Assembly (NCBI GenBank): GCA_016933985.1
Contig: JAFGTU010000139.1
Span: forward strand, 1 to 8,589
Length of the DNA: 8,589 nucleotides
DNA from: Sedimentisphaerales bacterium
GTDB taxonomy: Bacteria; Planctomycetota; Phycisphaerae; Sedimentisphaerales; Anaerobacaceae
Direction of reading: 5' to 3'
This document shows positions 1 through 8,218 of the stretch, in pieces. The position numbers were made by a program, and so were the translations under genes. The notes under the pieces were generated by a model. That model did no database searches, was not told the origin of the DNA, and saw nothing but the letters and a program-made list of their open reading frames with translations. Numbering within the stretch: position 1 is the stretch's first letter; each line of letters opens with the position of its first letter.

Positions 1-2778
1 CTCTGCATAAGCTGCATGCGCTGCGTGCAGGAGTGCAAGAAGAACATCCTCTTTCGAATGCCCAATCCCGAGTACGAGAATCTGGGCGACGATTATTGGC
101 GGCCCGACATCATAACGCGGATATGGAAGCAGTCCGACGCCGGCCAAATCCCCGTCTCGGGCGCCGGCTATCGCGGCCTCTTCGCCGACGTCGGCTTCGA
201 TTCGATGTGGACGGATATGTCCGAGATTGTCAGGCCCACCAGAGACGGCATACACGGAAGAGAGTATATCTCCACCGCCATCGAGATGGGCAGGCGCCCT
301 GAGCACCTGGAGTTCGATGAGCAGGGCGATCTGCTCACCGCCGCTTACCCGCACGCCGAAATTCCCATCCCGATCGTCTTCGACCTTCCCGACAACAAGT
401 TCCTCACCGCTTCTGTAAAGGAGGCGATAGCCGCCGCCGCGGTCAAAGTGAACACATTTGCCGTTGCCTCGCCCGAAGACGCCAAAGGCCCGCTCGAAAA
501 GCACAAGGAGCATCTGATTGTGCGATTCGAACCCGCCCGCGACGACGTCAACGACCTTCACGGCGCCACGATAGTCGAAATAGCCTGGTCGGCGAATGTG
601 CCCGGCCTGATTGAACGGATTACCGCCGCAAATCCCGGCGTGATCGTCTCGGTGCGCTTGCCGATGGATGAAAACGCCTGCGAACGCGCTATCGCACTCG
701 CCGCCGAGGGACCCGGAATCATACACCTCCAGGCGAATCACAACGGCAGGGGATTTGGCAAACGAAGCAACGGCTTCATAATAGACCTTCTCAAAGAAAT
801 CCACGCTGCCCTTCTCGATAATTCCCTGCGAGACCGTGTCGCAATCCTTCTGAGCGGCGGAATCGCTTTGGCCGAGCACGTCGCAAAGACCGTAGCCTGC
901 GGCGCCGACGGCGTCGCGATAGACAGGGCGATGCTTGTCGCCCTCGGATGCAGACTCTGCAAGGACTGCGCCGATAGAGAAAGCTGTCCTGCCGCGATTG
1001 ATACCACCCCCGCCGGCTGGGGCGCACAGCGAATAATTAACCTCATCGGCTCGTGGCATTCACAGCTCATCGAGGTAATGGGCGCGATGGGCCTGCGAGA
1101 GGTCCGAAGGCTCCGAGGCGAGCTCGGAAGAGTCATGTTCTTCGAGGACCTTGAGCGTGACAACCTCGGCCCGTTCTTCGGCAGCAGGATTCGTAATCTC
1201 AAAGAGTCGCTCGAAGCCGCCGCCTCTGAAAAACCGACCGATATGGCCGATGAAGCCAGAATTCAGGCGGACTACCCGCCCGTTGACAAGAAGCTCGTTT
1301 CCCCGTGCCCGTCGAGATTCAGGAATTCGCTGGCAACCTACAGGGTGGTGCGAACGTCGGCCTGCATAGCCTGCGGCAAGTGTGCGGAGGTGTGCAAATA
1401 CGGAGTCCACGTAAAGGCGGGCAAGCGCATGCTCGCCCCCAAGTCTCATCTCTGTCGCGGCTCCGAGGTCTGCCGCCTCGCCGGCTCTTTCTGCGTCAAT
1501 AGCTGCCCGGCCAATGCGCTTCGCGTCGGGCCGGACCCAATGTGGCGGGCGTTTGGCGACCCGCGCTGGACAGCCGACCTGCTCGTGAGCACCTGGGAGC
1601 AGGCCGCGACCGGAATGCCGCCCGACAACAACATGGAATACAAATGCGGCGCCTCAGGCGGCGGATTCGACAGGATAGACCTCGTCTTTCCCGAAAAGTC
1701 GCCGGATAATTCGTTCAAGCCCGAAGATGTCTGTCTCGGCATCAGCTTGAACAAACGCCGGGACGGACGCCCGGAGGTTCCCATAGGCATCCCCGTCTAT
1801 GGCGGCGGTATGAGCTTCGGCTCGATAAGCCTCGCAACAATGCTCTCAAGGGCCAGGGCCTACAAGACCTTCAGCTCCTTTACCTGTTCGGGCGAAGGAG
1901 GATTCCCCAAAGAGCTGGCCGAATATGCCGACAACGTCATTACCCAGGTCGCCACGGGCCTTTTTGGCGTGCGCGAAGAGACTATCGGGCGCGTCAGGAT
2001 TGTCGAATTCAAGTACGCCCAGGGCGCAAAGCCCGGCCTCGGAGGCCACTTGCTGGCTGATAAGAATACCCCGGCTGTGGCTAAGATGAGAGAAGCAGTC
2101 CAGGGAACCGCACTGTTCTCGCCCTTTCCCTTCCATTCCGTTTATTCCGTCGAGGACCACAAAAAACACGTGGACTGGATAAAGCAGATTAATCCAAAGG
2201 CGCTTGTATCAGTGAAGGTCTCCGGCGCAAGCGATGTCGATATGGTCGCCGTCGGCAGCTACTACGCCGGCGCCCATATCGTTCACCTTGACGGCAGCTA
2301 TGGCGGAACCGGCGCCGCACCGGACATAGCAAAGAAAAATATCGCAATGCCGATAGAGTACGCCGTCGGCAAGGTGCACTCCTTCCTCAAAGAAGAGGGT
2401 GTCCGCGACAAGATTACCCTGATTGCCTCCGGCGGCATACGAACCGCCTGGGACATCGCCAAGGCAATAGCGCTTGGAGCGGACGGAGTCGTGGTCGGAA
2501 CCGCAGAGCTGGTCGCCCTTGAGTGCATAAGGTGCGGAGCCTGTGAAAGCGGAAGAGGATGCCCCAGGGGAATAGCCACGACCGACCCCGAGCTTTCGCA
2601 AATGATCGACCTGAAATGGTCAACCCAGAGGCTTGTCAATCTCTTCCACTCGTGGTCGAAGCAGCTTCAATATATCTGCTGGCGATTCGGATTCAGGAGC
2701 ATAAATGAACTCGTGGGCCGGTCCGACCTCCTCGCCCACCGCGACTATGACAACAAACCTAAGAAGGCAAAGAAATAA
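1..2778 (+). CDS. Tandem ferredoxin/FMN glutamate synthase-like protein (5' end cut by window)
   Basis: An Fe-S flavoprotein related to the FMN domain of the glutamate synthase large subunit, probably forming glutamate from ammonia and 2-oxoglutarate in the cytoplasm. The frame is open to base 1: cysteines at bases 4, 13, 22 and 34 form CxxCxxCxxxC, so the first ATG (16) lies inside a cluster motif and is not the start. Unit 1 has this cluster, a conserved TDMSEIVRPTRDGIHGREY stretch (211-267), a diverged barrel and CxxCxxCxxxxxC (949-987). Unit 2 has ferredoxin-type cysteines (1363-1395, then 1453, 1471, 1492, 1504), a barrel with SFGSIS (1813-1830), SGEGG (1888-1902), AQGAKPGLGG (2017-2046), GGTGAAP (2302-2322), and CxxCxxCxxxxxC (2524-2562). 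Unit 1 lacks these barrel loops, so I infer that only unit 2 is catalytic. The next gene, 33 bp on, supplies the amidotransferase and GXGXG domains. A methylamine-glutamate methyltransferase-type role is an alternative. Family certain, exact reaction not. Confidence 0.9.
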   Translation, partial: LCISCMRCVQECKKNILFRMPNPEYENLGDDYWRPDIITRIWKQSDAGQIPVSGAGYRGLFADVGFDSMWTDMSEIVRPTRDGIHGREYISTAIEMGRRPEHLEFDEQGDLLTAAYPHAEIPIPIVFDLPDNKFLTASVKEAIAAAAVKVNTFAVASPEDAKGPLEKHKEHLIVRFEPARDDVNDLHGATIVEIAWSANVPGLIERITAANPGVIVSVRLPMDENACERAIALAAEGPGIIHLQANHNGRGFGKRSNGFIIDLLKEIHAALLDNSLRDRVAILLSGGIALAEHVAKTVACGADGVAIDRAMLVALGCRLCKDCADRESCPAAIDTTPAGWGAQRIINLIGSWHSQLIEVMGAMGLREVRRLRGELGRVMFFEDLERDNLGPFFGSRIRNLKESLEAAASEKPTDMADEARIQADYPPVDKKLVSPCPSRFRNSLATYRVVRTSACIACGKCAEVCKYGVHVKAGKRMLAPKSHLCRGSEVCRLAGSFCVNSCPANALRVGPDPMWRAFGDPRWTADLLVSTWEQAATGMPPDNNMEYKCGASGGGFDRIDLVFPEKSPDNSFKPEDVCLGISLNKRRDGRPEVPIGIPVYGGGMSFGSISLATMLSRARAYKTFSSFTCSGEGGFPKELAEYADNVITQVATGLFGVREETIGRVRIVEFKYAQGAKPGLGGHLLADKNTPAVAKMREAVQGTALFSPFPFHSVYSVEDHKKHVDWIKQINPKALVSVKVSGASDVDMVAVGSYYAGAHIVHLDGSYGGTGAAPDIAKKNIAMPIEYAVGKVHSFLKEEGVRDKITLIASGGIRTAWDIAKAIALGADGVVVGTAELVALECIRCGACESGRGCPRGIATTDPELSQMIDLKWSTQRLVNLFHSWSKQLQYICWRFGFRSINELVGRSDLLAHRDYDNKPKKAKK

Positions 2779-2811
2779 TTATACCCAGTTTCATAAATGG
2801 GACGACCATAA

Positions 2812-5430
2812 ATGAGCACATTCGCAAAAAACATCCTTTCTTCAAGAAAGAAGATCATACAACGTCTCGCCCCTGAACACTTTGCCAGGCAGGATACGGT
2901 GCAGGAGGGCGGCTGCGGCGTAGTCGGCTTTGCCTCGACGGTCCCCGTCGGAGGCCGCCACATCTTCGAACCGTCCATCCAGATGCGAAACCGCGGCAAC
3001 GGCAAAGGCGGCGGAATCGCCGCGGCAGGCCTTGTTCCGAGCCGGCTCGGTGTCGATGCCGATACACTCCGCAATGACTATATCGTCCAGATCGCCCTGC
3101 TCGACCCCGGCGCCGCCGGTGAAGTCGAGCGGTTTGTTGTTGAGAACCTTCGCGTGGACCACGCCGAGAAGCTTCCCCACGTTGACGACCACCGCGACGT
3201 CGGCCTCGACGTTCGCCCGCCCGATATCGTTAGATACTTCGTTCGCGCAAAAGACGACAAGATAAACCGCTTCGCCGAGGAGAATGAGCTTGCCAACCAG
3301 CCCGCCAGGGCGGTCGAGGACGAATTCATATACCAGAATAGCTACAATTTCAACGTGAAGTTCTACGCCGCCCTCGGCGACAAACGGGCCTTTGTGCTCA
3401 GCCACGCCCGCAACCTGCTGATCTTCAAGGTCGTCGGCTATGCCGAGCAGGTCGTGCAGTACTACGGACTGGAAGATTTCAAGGCAAACCTCTGGATTGC
3501 CCATCAGCGATACCCCACCAAGGGGAGGGTCTGGCATCCCGGAGGGGCGCATCCTTTCATTGGTATGAACGAGGCCCTCGTGCACAACGGCGACTTCGCC
3601 AACTATTACAGCATCGTTTCGTATCTTCGCCAGCACAACGTTGTGCCCCTCTTTCTGACGGACACCGAGGTCTCGGTGTTGCTCTTCGACCTCTGGCATC
3701 GCGTCCGCCGTTACCCCATTGAATATGTAATCGAAGCCCTTGCCCCCACAACCGAGCTCGACTTCACTAATCTGCCCCAGGAGAAGAAAAAAATCTACCG
3801 CGCCATCCAGTCCATGCACGTTCACGCCTCGCCCGACGGCCCGTGGTTCTTCATAATTGCCCGAAGCAATCCCGATAGCGATCAGCTCCAGTTGCTCGGA
3901 ATCACTGATACCTCGATGTTAAGGCCCCAGGTCTTTGCCCTGCAGCAAGGCGAGGTAAGCATCGGTCTGATTTGTTCCGAGAAGCAAGCCATCGACGCCA
4001 CCCTTCATTCTCTCAGCCGGGAGGATTCCCGTTTCCGGCCTATCGCCGACCGCTACTGGAACGCACGCGGCGGCAGCCACACCGACGGCGGAGCATTCTC
4101 ATTCACCATAGAAAATGCGAGCGGCGATAACGCGGGGCTCTCCTGCGCCGACAAGTTCGGCAAGCCGATAACCTGTCCCCCCGGGGATTGGGCTGTTGAC
4201 CTCAGGTTGGCGCCTAAGATCGACAACATTCCCGCCGAGCTCGCCGGGATAATCGAGGCTTCCGCGAAGAACAACAACGCAGAGGCCCTTTATGCCAAGG
4301 TCTCTGCCGAGATGCCCGCCCTTGATTTTGATACAGTGCGATGGCTCGTCTCTCAGATAGAGAGCCTTGCATCCAAAAGCCAATCCAATTTCTATTGGGC
4401 TTTGGAATCCCTTTCGCTTATCAACAATCGCCGTTACAACTTCGGCAGCAAGAAACGCTCGGTCGTGCTCCAAATCATTCGCCGCGCAATCGACTCAATC
4501 CTCGAATCGACTCCTGCGATAACCGACGAGTCTTCTGCTCATGCCCTCCGCATCGACTGGGATACGCGAGAGAGTATTCGCCCTCCCAGACCAGGCGAGA
4601 CGACGCTCGTTGTGAACTCTCACGACTTTCCGCCGGAGGGCGAAGCCTGCGATGCAAGGCTGCTGGTGCGGGCGTATCAGCTCGGGTGGAAGCGTTTTAT
4701 TCTCTACGGCCTTGTGGGCCAGCGCTTTACCGGCTGCGGATTTGGCCCCGATACTGCCGGTGTCCGCATAGATGTTTTCGGCTCCTCAGGCGACTACACC
4801 GCCTCCGGAATCGACGGAATGGAGATATACATCCACGATAACGCCCAGGATCAGCTCGCCCAGATTATGAAGGCCGGCCGACTGGTGGTCTATGGCGACG
4901 TCGGCCAGGCATTTATGTACGGCGCAAAGGGCGGCGAGGTCTATGTCCTCGGCAATGCCGCAGGACGACCCCTCATCAACGCGGTGGGCCGGCCCCGCGT
5001 CGTCATCAACGGAACCTGTCTCGACTTCCTCGCTGAATCCTTCATGGCTGGCGACCCGCTCAAGGGAGGCGGATTCGTTGTCGTCAACGGCATAGAGTTC
5101 GACAACAAAGGCCGGGTAGTCCCACAGCAGTCGCCCTATCCGGGCTCCAATCTCTTCTCGCTCGCTTCGGGCGGGGCCGTCTATGTCCGCGACCCCCACT
5201 ATAAGCTCGTCCCGGAGCAGCTCAACGGCGGGCAATTCGCACCGCTTACGGAAAAGGACTGGCGCCTGATCAGGCCCTATCTCGAAATCAACCAGCGCCT
5301 CTTCGGCATCTCTATCGACCGCGACCTCCTCGCGGTTGACGGCGTTAGGCGAGCACCGGAAACCGTCTATCGCAAGGTCGCCCCCATAAGGTCCGCCGTC
5401 CTCGCCGCGGAAGAAGCAGTCCCCGAATAA
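2812..5430 (+). CDS. Class II glutamine amidotransferase fused to GXGXG domain (glutamate synthase-like)
   Basis: An 872-residue protein expected to release ammonia from glutamine and pass it to the FMN/Fe-S partner encoded upstream. The Ntn-hydrolase domain fills roughly residues 35-400. Its nucleophile is probably Cys35 in GGCGVVGF, with Arg233 in HQRYPT, Asn259-Gly260-Asp261 in HNGD, and TDTE at 283-286. The enzyme needs a free N-terminal Cys, so I infer that a 34-residue propeptide is removed, as known for GltB and some PurF proteins. Residues about 400-590 are a linker I do not recognise. Residues about 598-800 show glycine-rich turns (LYGLVGQ, DVGQAFMYGAKGGEVYVLGNAAG) typical of the GXGXG beta-helix. 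Standard GltB places the FMN barrel between these domains; here it is on another gene. An in-frame TAA directly before the ATG fixes the earliest start; the ribosome site is weak (GGGAC, 2799-2803), suggesting translation coupled to the upstream gene. FwdC-type proteins share only the GXGXG part. Confidence 0.9.
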   Translation: MSTFAKNILSSRKKIIQRLAPEHFARQDTVQEGGCGVVGFASTVPVGGRHIFEPSIQMRNRGNGKGGGIAAAGLVPSRLGVDADTLRNDYIVQIALLDPGAAGEVERFVVENLRVDHAEKLPHVDDHRDVGLDVRPPDIVRYFVRAKDDKINRFAEENELANQPARAVEDEFIYQNSYNFNVKFYAALGDKRAFVLSHARNLLIFKVVGYAEQVVQYYGLEDFKANLWIAHQRYPTKGRVWHPGGAHPFIGMNEALVHNGDFANYYSIVSYLRQHNVVPLFLTDTEVSVLLFDLWHRVRRYPIEYVIEALAPTTELDFTNLPQEKKKIYRAIQSMHVHASPDGPWFFIIARSNPDSDQLQLLGITDTSMLRPQVFALQQGEVSIGLICSEKQAIDATLHSLSREDSRFRPIADRYWNARGGSHTDGGAFSFTIENASGDNAGLSCADKFGKPITCPPGDWAVDLRLAPKIDNIPAELAGIIEASAKNNNAEALYAKVSAEMPALDFDTVRWLVSQIESLASKSQSNFYWALESLSLINNRRYNFGSKKRSVVLQIIRRAIDSILESTPAITDESSAHALRIDWDTRESIRPPRPGETTLVVNSHDFPPEGEACDARLLVRAYQLGWKRFILYGLVGQRFTGCGFGPDTAGVRIDVFGSSGDYTASGIDGMEIYIHDNAQDQLAQIMKAGRLVVYGDVGQAFMYGAKGGEVYVLGNAAGRPLINAVGRPRVVINGTCLDFLAESFMAGDPLKGGGFVVVNGIEFDNKGRVVPQQSPYPGSNLFSLASGGAVYVRDPHYKLVPEQLNGGQFAPLTEKDWRLIRPYLEINQRLFGISIDRDLLAVDGVRRAPETVYRKVAPIRSAVLAAEEAVPE

Positions 5431-5547
5431 GCCGCGGGCCTTGCTTGAACCATGATAACCAACTGCACATTTGCGGATAGTTCGGCCCGATAAAAAGGCG
5501 AATTAGCTGCCGTATGCCTTCTCCACGTTTCTTTTGTCCTTGGGCGC

Positions 5548-5576
5548 TTGACATCATTGACCGAATATTGTATGAT
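5548..5576 (+). promoter_or_regulatory. Sigma70-type promoter of the beta-CASP hydrolase gene
   Basis: TTGACA (5548-5553), a 17-bp spacer and TATGAT (5571-5576) match the sigma70 consensus at 11 of 12 positions with ideal spacing. Transcription would begin near base 5583, leaving a leader of about 30 nt before the ATG at 5615. It shows that the hydrolase gene has its own promoter rather than depending on read-through from the glutamate synthase-like operon. No operator-like palindrome is evident. The rest of the 5431-5614 gap holds nothing else I can support. Confidence 0.8.
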
Positions 5577-5614
5577 CTATTCCGTAAATGCTCCTTATAT
5601 TAACAGGGTAGAAT

Positions 5615-7021
5615 ATGCAATTGAAATTACGGTTCCTCGGCGCCGCTCAGAATGTCACCGGGTCGCGTCACATGCTCGAAGCCAACGGCGCCAGGGTCCT
5701 GATCGACTGCGGACTCTACCAGGAGCGCGATTTTAAGGCCAGAAACTGGGAGCCCTTCGTCGTCGCCCCGAATAAAATCGACGCGGTACTGCTCACCCAC
5801 GCCCACCTCGACCATTGCGGCCTCCTGCCTAAACTCGTCAGAGACGGATTCAAAGGAAAAATCCACTGCACCCCCGCAACCGCTGAAATTGCCCGGATAA
5901 TTCTGCTCGATTCGGCAAGCCTCCAGGAAGAAGACGCCAGGTACAAACGCAAAAGACACGAGAAGGAAGGCCGAAAAGGCCCGTATCCCTACGACCCGCT
6001 ATACACCGTCGGCGATGCCGAGAGTACCTTCCCGCACTTTGCACCGGTCAAATATAACAAAACCATCCAGGCCGCCCCGGGTATAGAAGCGACTTTTTGC
6101 GATGCAGGTCACGTCCTCGGATCGTCCGTCATAAGAATCAAGGCGAAAACCGACGGAAAAGAAACGACCGTCCTCTTCTCAGGTGACATCGGCAGGCTCG
6201 ATAGACCAATCCTACAGGACCCCGTTCATCCTCGCCACGCCGATTATGTCCTCGTGGAATCGACATACGGAGACAGGGTCCACCAGGGACGACACGACAC
6301 AAAAAAGGCCGTTGCCGACGTGATTAACGCGGCTGTCAAAGCGGGCGGAAATATCATTGTCCCGAGCTTCGCCCTCGAACGTTCGCAGGACCTGCTCTAT
6401 TACATAAACGAGCTCCTCCTCGAAAACGCCATACCGCATCTTACCGTATTCCTCGACAGCCCAATGGCCGCGGCAATCACTAAGGTCTTCAAGCACCACC
6501 CCGAGCTTTACGACGAGCAAATGACCGAGTTTATGAAGAACCACGAGTCGCCCTTCGATTTCCCGGGACTGAAGATCACTCAGTCAACGAAAGAATCAAA
6601 GGCCATCAACCAGAAAAAAGGAACGTTCATGGTGATTGCCGGCTCCGGAATGTGCACCGGGGGCCGAATAAAGCACCACCTTGCAAACAACATCGGAAAT
6701 CCGAAGAGCACCATCATGTTCGTCGGATACCAGGCCCTCGGCACCCTCGGCAGGAGAATCGTTAACGGCGAAAAGGAAGTCAGAATACTCGGGCAGGAGT
6801 ACCCCGTAAGAGCCAATATCGTCCAGATCGGCGGCTTCTCCGCACACGCCGACAAAGAGGAGCTGCTCGCATGGCTCAAAGACCTGAAGAAGCCCCCAAG
6901 AAAGCTCTTCATAGTCCACGGTGAAGAAGATAGCGCAAAGCACTTCGCGGTTTACGTCAGAGAGCAAACAGGCTGGAGCGTGGAAGTCCCCGCATACCGC
7001 GATGAATTCATCCTCGACTGA
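5615..7021 (+). CDS. Beta-CASP metallo-beta-lactamase hydrolase (CPSF-73/YSH1-type, probable RNase)
   Basis: A 468-residue metallo-hydrolase of the beta-CASP group, whose characterised members are zinc-dependent RNA endo- or exonucleases. The metal site is complete: HAHLDH (His62, His64, Asp66, His67), His166 in DAGHVLGSS and Asp191 in SGD. The beta-CASP signature is also complete: Glu215 in ESTYGD (motif A), His411 in FSAHAD (motif B) and His435 in VHGEED (motif C). The beta-CASP cap lies roughly between residues 215 and 380, with IAGSGMCTGGR at 341-351. The short C-terminus has no RNase J-type extension, which favours the YSH1-like branch. I see no signal peptide or membrane segment, so it is cytoplasmic. 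The start is fixed by an in-frame TAG two codons upstream, with AGGG at 5605-5608 as ribosome site. It has its own promoter and converges on tatC. RNA turnover is the likely job; the substrate is unknown. Confidence 0.93.
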   Translation: MQLKLRFLGAAQNVTGSRHMLEANGARVLIDCGLYQERDFKARNWEPFVVAPNKIDAVLLTHAHLDHCGLLPKLVRDGFKGKIHCTPATAEIARIILLDSASLQEEDARYKRKRHEKEGRKGPYPYDPLYTVGDAESTFPHFAPVKYNKTIQAAPGIEATFCDAGHVLGSSVIRIKAKTDGKETTVLFSGDIGRLDRPILQDPVHPRHADYVLVESTYGDRVHQGRHDTKKAVADVINAAVKAGGNIIVPSFALERSQDLLYYINELLLENAIPHLTVFLDSPMAAAITKVFKHHPELYDEQMTEFMKNHESPFDFPGLKITQSTKESKAINQKKGTFMVIAGSGMCTGGRIKHHLANNIGNPKSTIMFVGYQALGTLGRRIVNGEKEVRILGQEYPVRANIVQIGGFSAHADKEELLAWLKDLKKPPRKLFIVHGEEDSAKHFAVYVREQTGWSVEVPAYRDEFILD

Positions 7022-7087
7022 CGACATCCCTTACTGTCTCTCGGCTTCGCCCCTTCTCATCACTCTCCGCCAACACTTCTGCCGCCG

Positions 7088-7897
7088 TCAATAAACGTCC
7101 GTCTCGCTCGGCGGGCTCTCCTTCTCTTTTTCCTTCTTTGTTTTCTTCCGGCCCCACACCAGGCTAAGCAATATCCCAAGCTCGAACAGAGAGTATAGCG
7201 GTATCGCAAGTGCAATCTGAGAGATTACGTCCGGAGGCGTCACCACTGCTGCCACCACGAACGTGCCTAACAGCACGTACTTCCTCGCCCGGCGAAGAGC
7301 ACCGAGTGAAATCAAGCCCGTTTTATTCAAAATGACGATCGCTATTGGTGTTTGAAAAGCCAGGCCAAACACCAGCATCAGTGTCGTTACAAACGATACG
7401 TACAGCCCAAGCGTCCAGGCCGGCTCTACGTTGATGAATCTCCCGAACTTAAGAAAGAACGCTAACGTGATAGGCGCAATAACGAACAAAAAGAACATCG
7501 CCCCTGTCACAAACAGAAGCACCGAGAAAGGCACCGTCGTGCGGACATATCGCCTCTCGTGCTCATACAGCCCCGCCGCCACAAACATCCACAACTGGTA
7601 GAAAACCCAGGGCGATGACAGTATCAGACCCGCAATCATTGATATCTTCATATACGCCGTGAAGGCGTCCGCCGGGGCAAGAACTTTCAGGTCATCAAGG
7701 TCATACTTTACCTTTAGATTGGTGTATGGCATCTCGATAAAGCGAATAAGATAAGGCCCGAAGATAAGGCAAACGACTGAACCGAGCACAAGGCCGATTA
7801 TGGCAAGCATTAGCCGCGCGCGCAGCTCCTCCAGATGGTCGCCCAGACTCATCGTAGTATCGCAGGGATCGCGCAGCTTCTTTTTGGTCCTGGCCAT
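7088..7897 (-). CDS. tatC: Sec-independent protein translocase TatC
   Basis: A 269-residue integral inner-membrane protein, the receptor and core of the twin-arginine translocase that exports folded proteins. Family hallmarks are present: HLEELRARL at residues 21-29 (recognition of the twin-arginine signal), LYEHERR at 110-116 with the conserved Glu114, and TPPD at 220-223 followed by SQIALAIPLYSLFE. Six hydrophobic spans can be placed, near residues 29-52, 82-108, 122-148, 163-185, 205-219 and 227-246. The C-terminal tail (249-261) is very Lys/Glu-rich and cytoplasmic. The length is slightly above the usual 230-260. The gene lies 48 bp downstream of tatA and is surely co-transcribed. The ribosome site is poor; an in-frame TAG a few codons upstream leaves this ATG as the best start. 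No tatB is visible. Confidence 0.97.
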   Translation of the reverse strand: MARTKKKLRDPCDTTMSLGDHLEELRARLMLAIIGLVLGSVVCLIFGPYLIRFIEMPYTNLKVKYDLDDLKVLAPADAFTAYMKISMIAGLILSSPWVFYQLWMFVAAGLYEHERRYVRTTVPFSVLLFVTGAMFFLFVIAPITLAFFLKFGRFINVEPAWTLGLYVSFVTTLMLVFGLAFQTPIAIVILNKTGLISLGALRRARKYVLLGTFVVAAVVTPPDVISQIALAIPLYSLFELGILLSLVWGRKKTKKEKEKESPPSETDVY

Positions 7898-7943
7898 TTC
7901 GACTTGGAGATGCCTCTATCGCGCGGCGCCGGGCTTCGACGGC

Positions 7944-8213
7944 CTACTTCATTCGCTCAATATCGTCAAGCCCTGCTGCGTCCTTCGCTTCCTTCACTGC
8001 GTCGTTCTTGATTTCCTTCACATCTTTCGCCAGGTCATCGGTGCTCTCTTTGGCTTCGTTGATGCCTTTCTTGAACTCCGTCAGGCTCCTGCCCACGCTC
8101 CGCGCGATTTCGGGCAGTCGTCTGCCGAATATCAGCAAAGCTACGACCAGGATAACCAGCCATTCCCACTGACCGGGCATCCAGGCCAGGATATGTTGCA
8201 TCTGTTCTGTCAT
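7944..8213 (-). CDS. tatA: Sec-independent protein translocase TatA
   Basis: An 89-residue single-span membrane protein that oligomerises with TatC to let folded precursors cross the membrane. Residues 1-14 are a short N-terminal lead. Residues about 15-28 form the short transmembrane helix, followed by the hallmark Phe29-Gly30 hinge and the amphipathic helix RRLPEIARSVGRSLTEFKKG (31-50). The tail (51-89) is a charged, Lys/Asp/Glu-rich helix. The size and short tail favour TatA over TatB. A possible single-TatA system (no TatB) is an inference, since genes beyond the window are unseen. The start is secure: a strong AAAGGAGA lies 5 nt upstream and an in-frame TGA precedes it by 18 nt. It heads the tatA-tatC pair and sits behind a long structured leader. 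Confidence 0.95.
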   Translation of the reverse strand: MTEQMQHILAWMPGQWEWLVILVVALLIFGRRLPEIARSVGRSLTEFKKGINEAKESTDDLAKDVKEIKNDAVKEAKDAAGLDDIERMK

Positions 8214-8218
8214 TGCAA

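Noticed and set aside
16..18. ATG at base 16 as the start of the first gene
   Set aside because: It sits within a CxxCxxCxxxC cluster motif whose first two cysteines are encoded at bases 4 and 13, so the gene must begin before the window.
738..1449. Overlapping minus-strand frames opposite the first gene
   Set aside because: Low-complexity Arg/Ser/Pro-rich translations typical of antisense shadows, with no independent support.
2785..2802. Small inverted repeat (CCCA ... TGGG) between the first two genes as a terminator
   Set aside because: The stem is short with a mismatch, no T-run follows, and the genes are spaced like an operon.
2842..3825. Long minus-strand open frame of 327 codons opposite the amidotransferase gene
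   Set aside because: It lies wholly antisense to a clear gene, has no recognisable motif, and is explained by the GC-biased codon usage of the plus strand.
5434..5520. Inverted repeats after the amidotransferase gene (CGGGCC/GGCCCG and AAGGC/GCCTT) as terminators
   Set aside because: The stems are only 5-6 pairs with loops of 16 and 43 bases and have no proper T-run; chance is a good explanation.
7082..7114. CCGCCG/CGGCGG hairpin with a downstream pyrimidine stretch as terminator of the beta-CASP gene
   Set aside because: The 21-base loop, location inside the 3' end of tatC, and C-interrupted T-tract (encoding the Lys/Glu tail of TatC) make it unconvincing.
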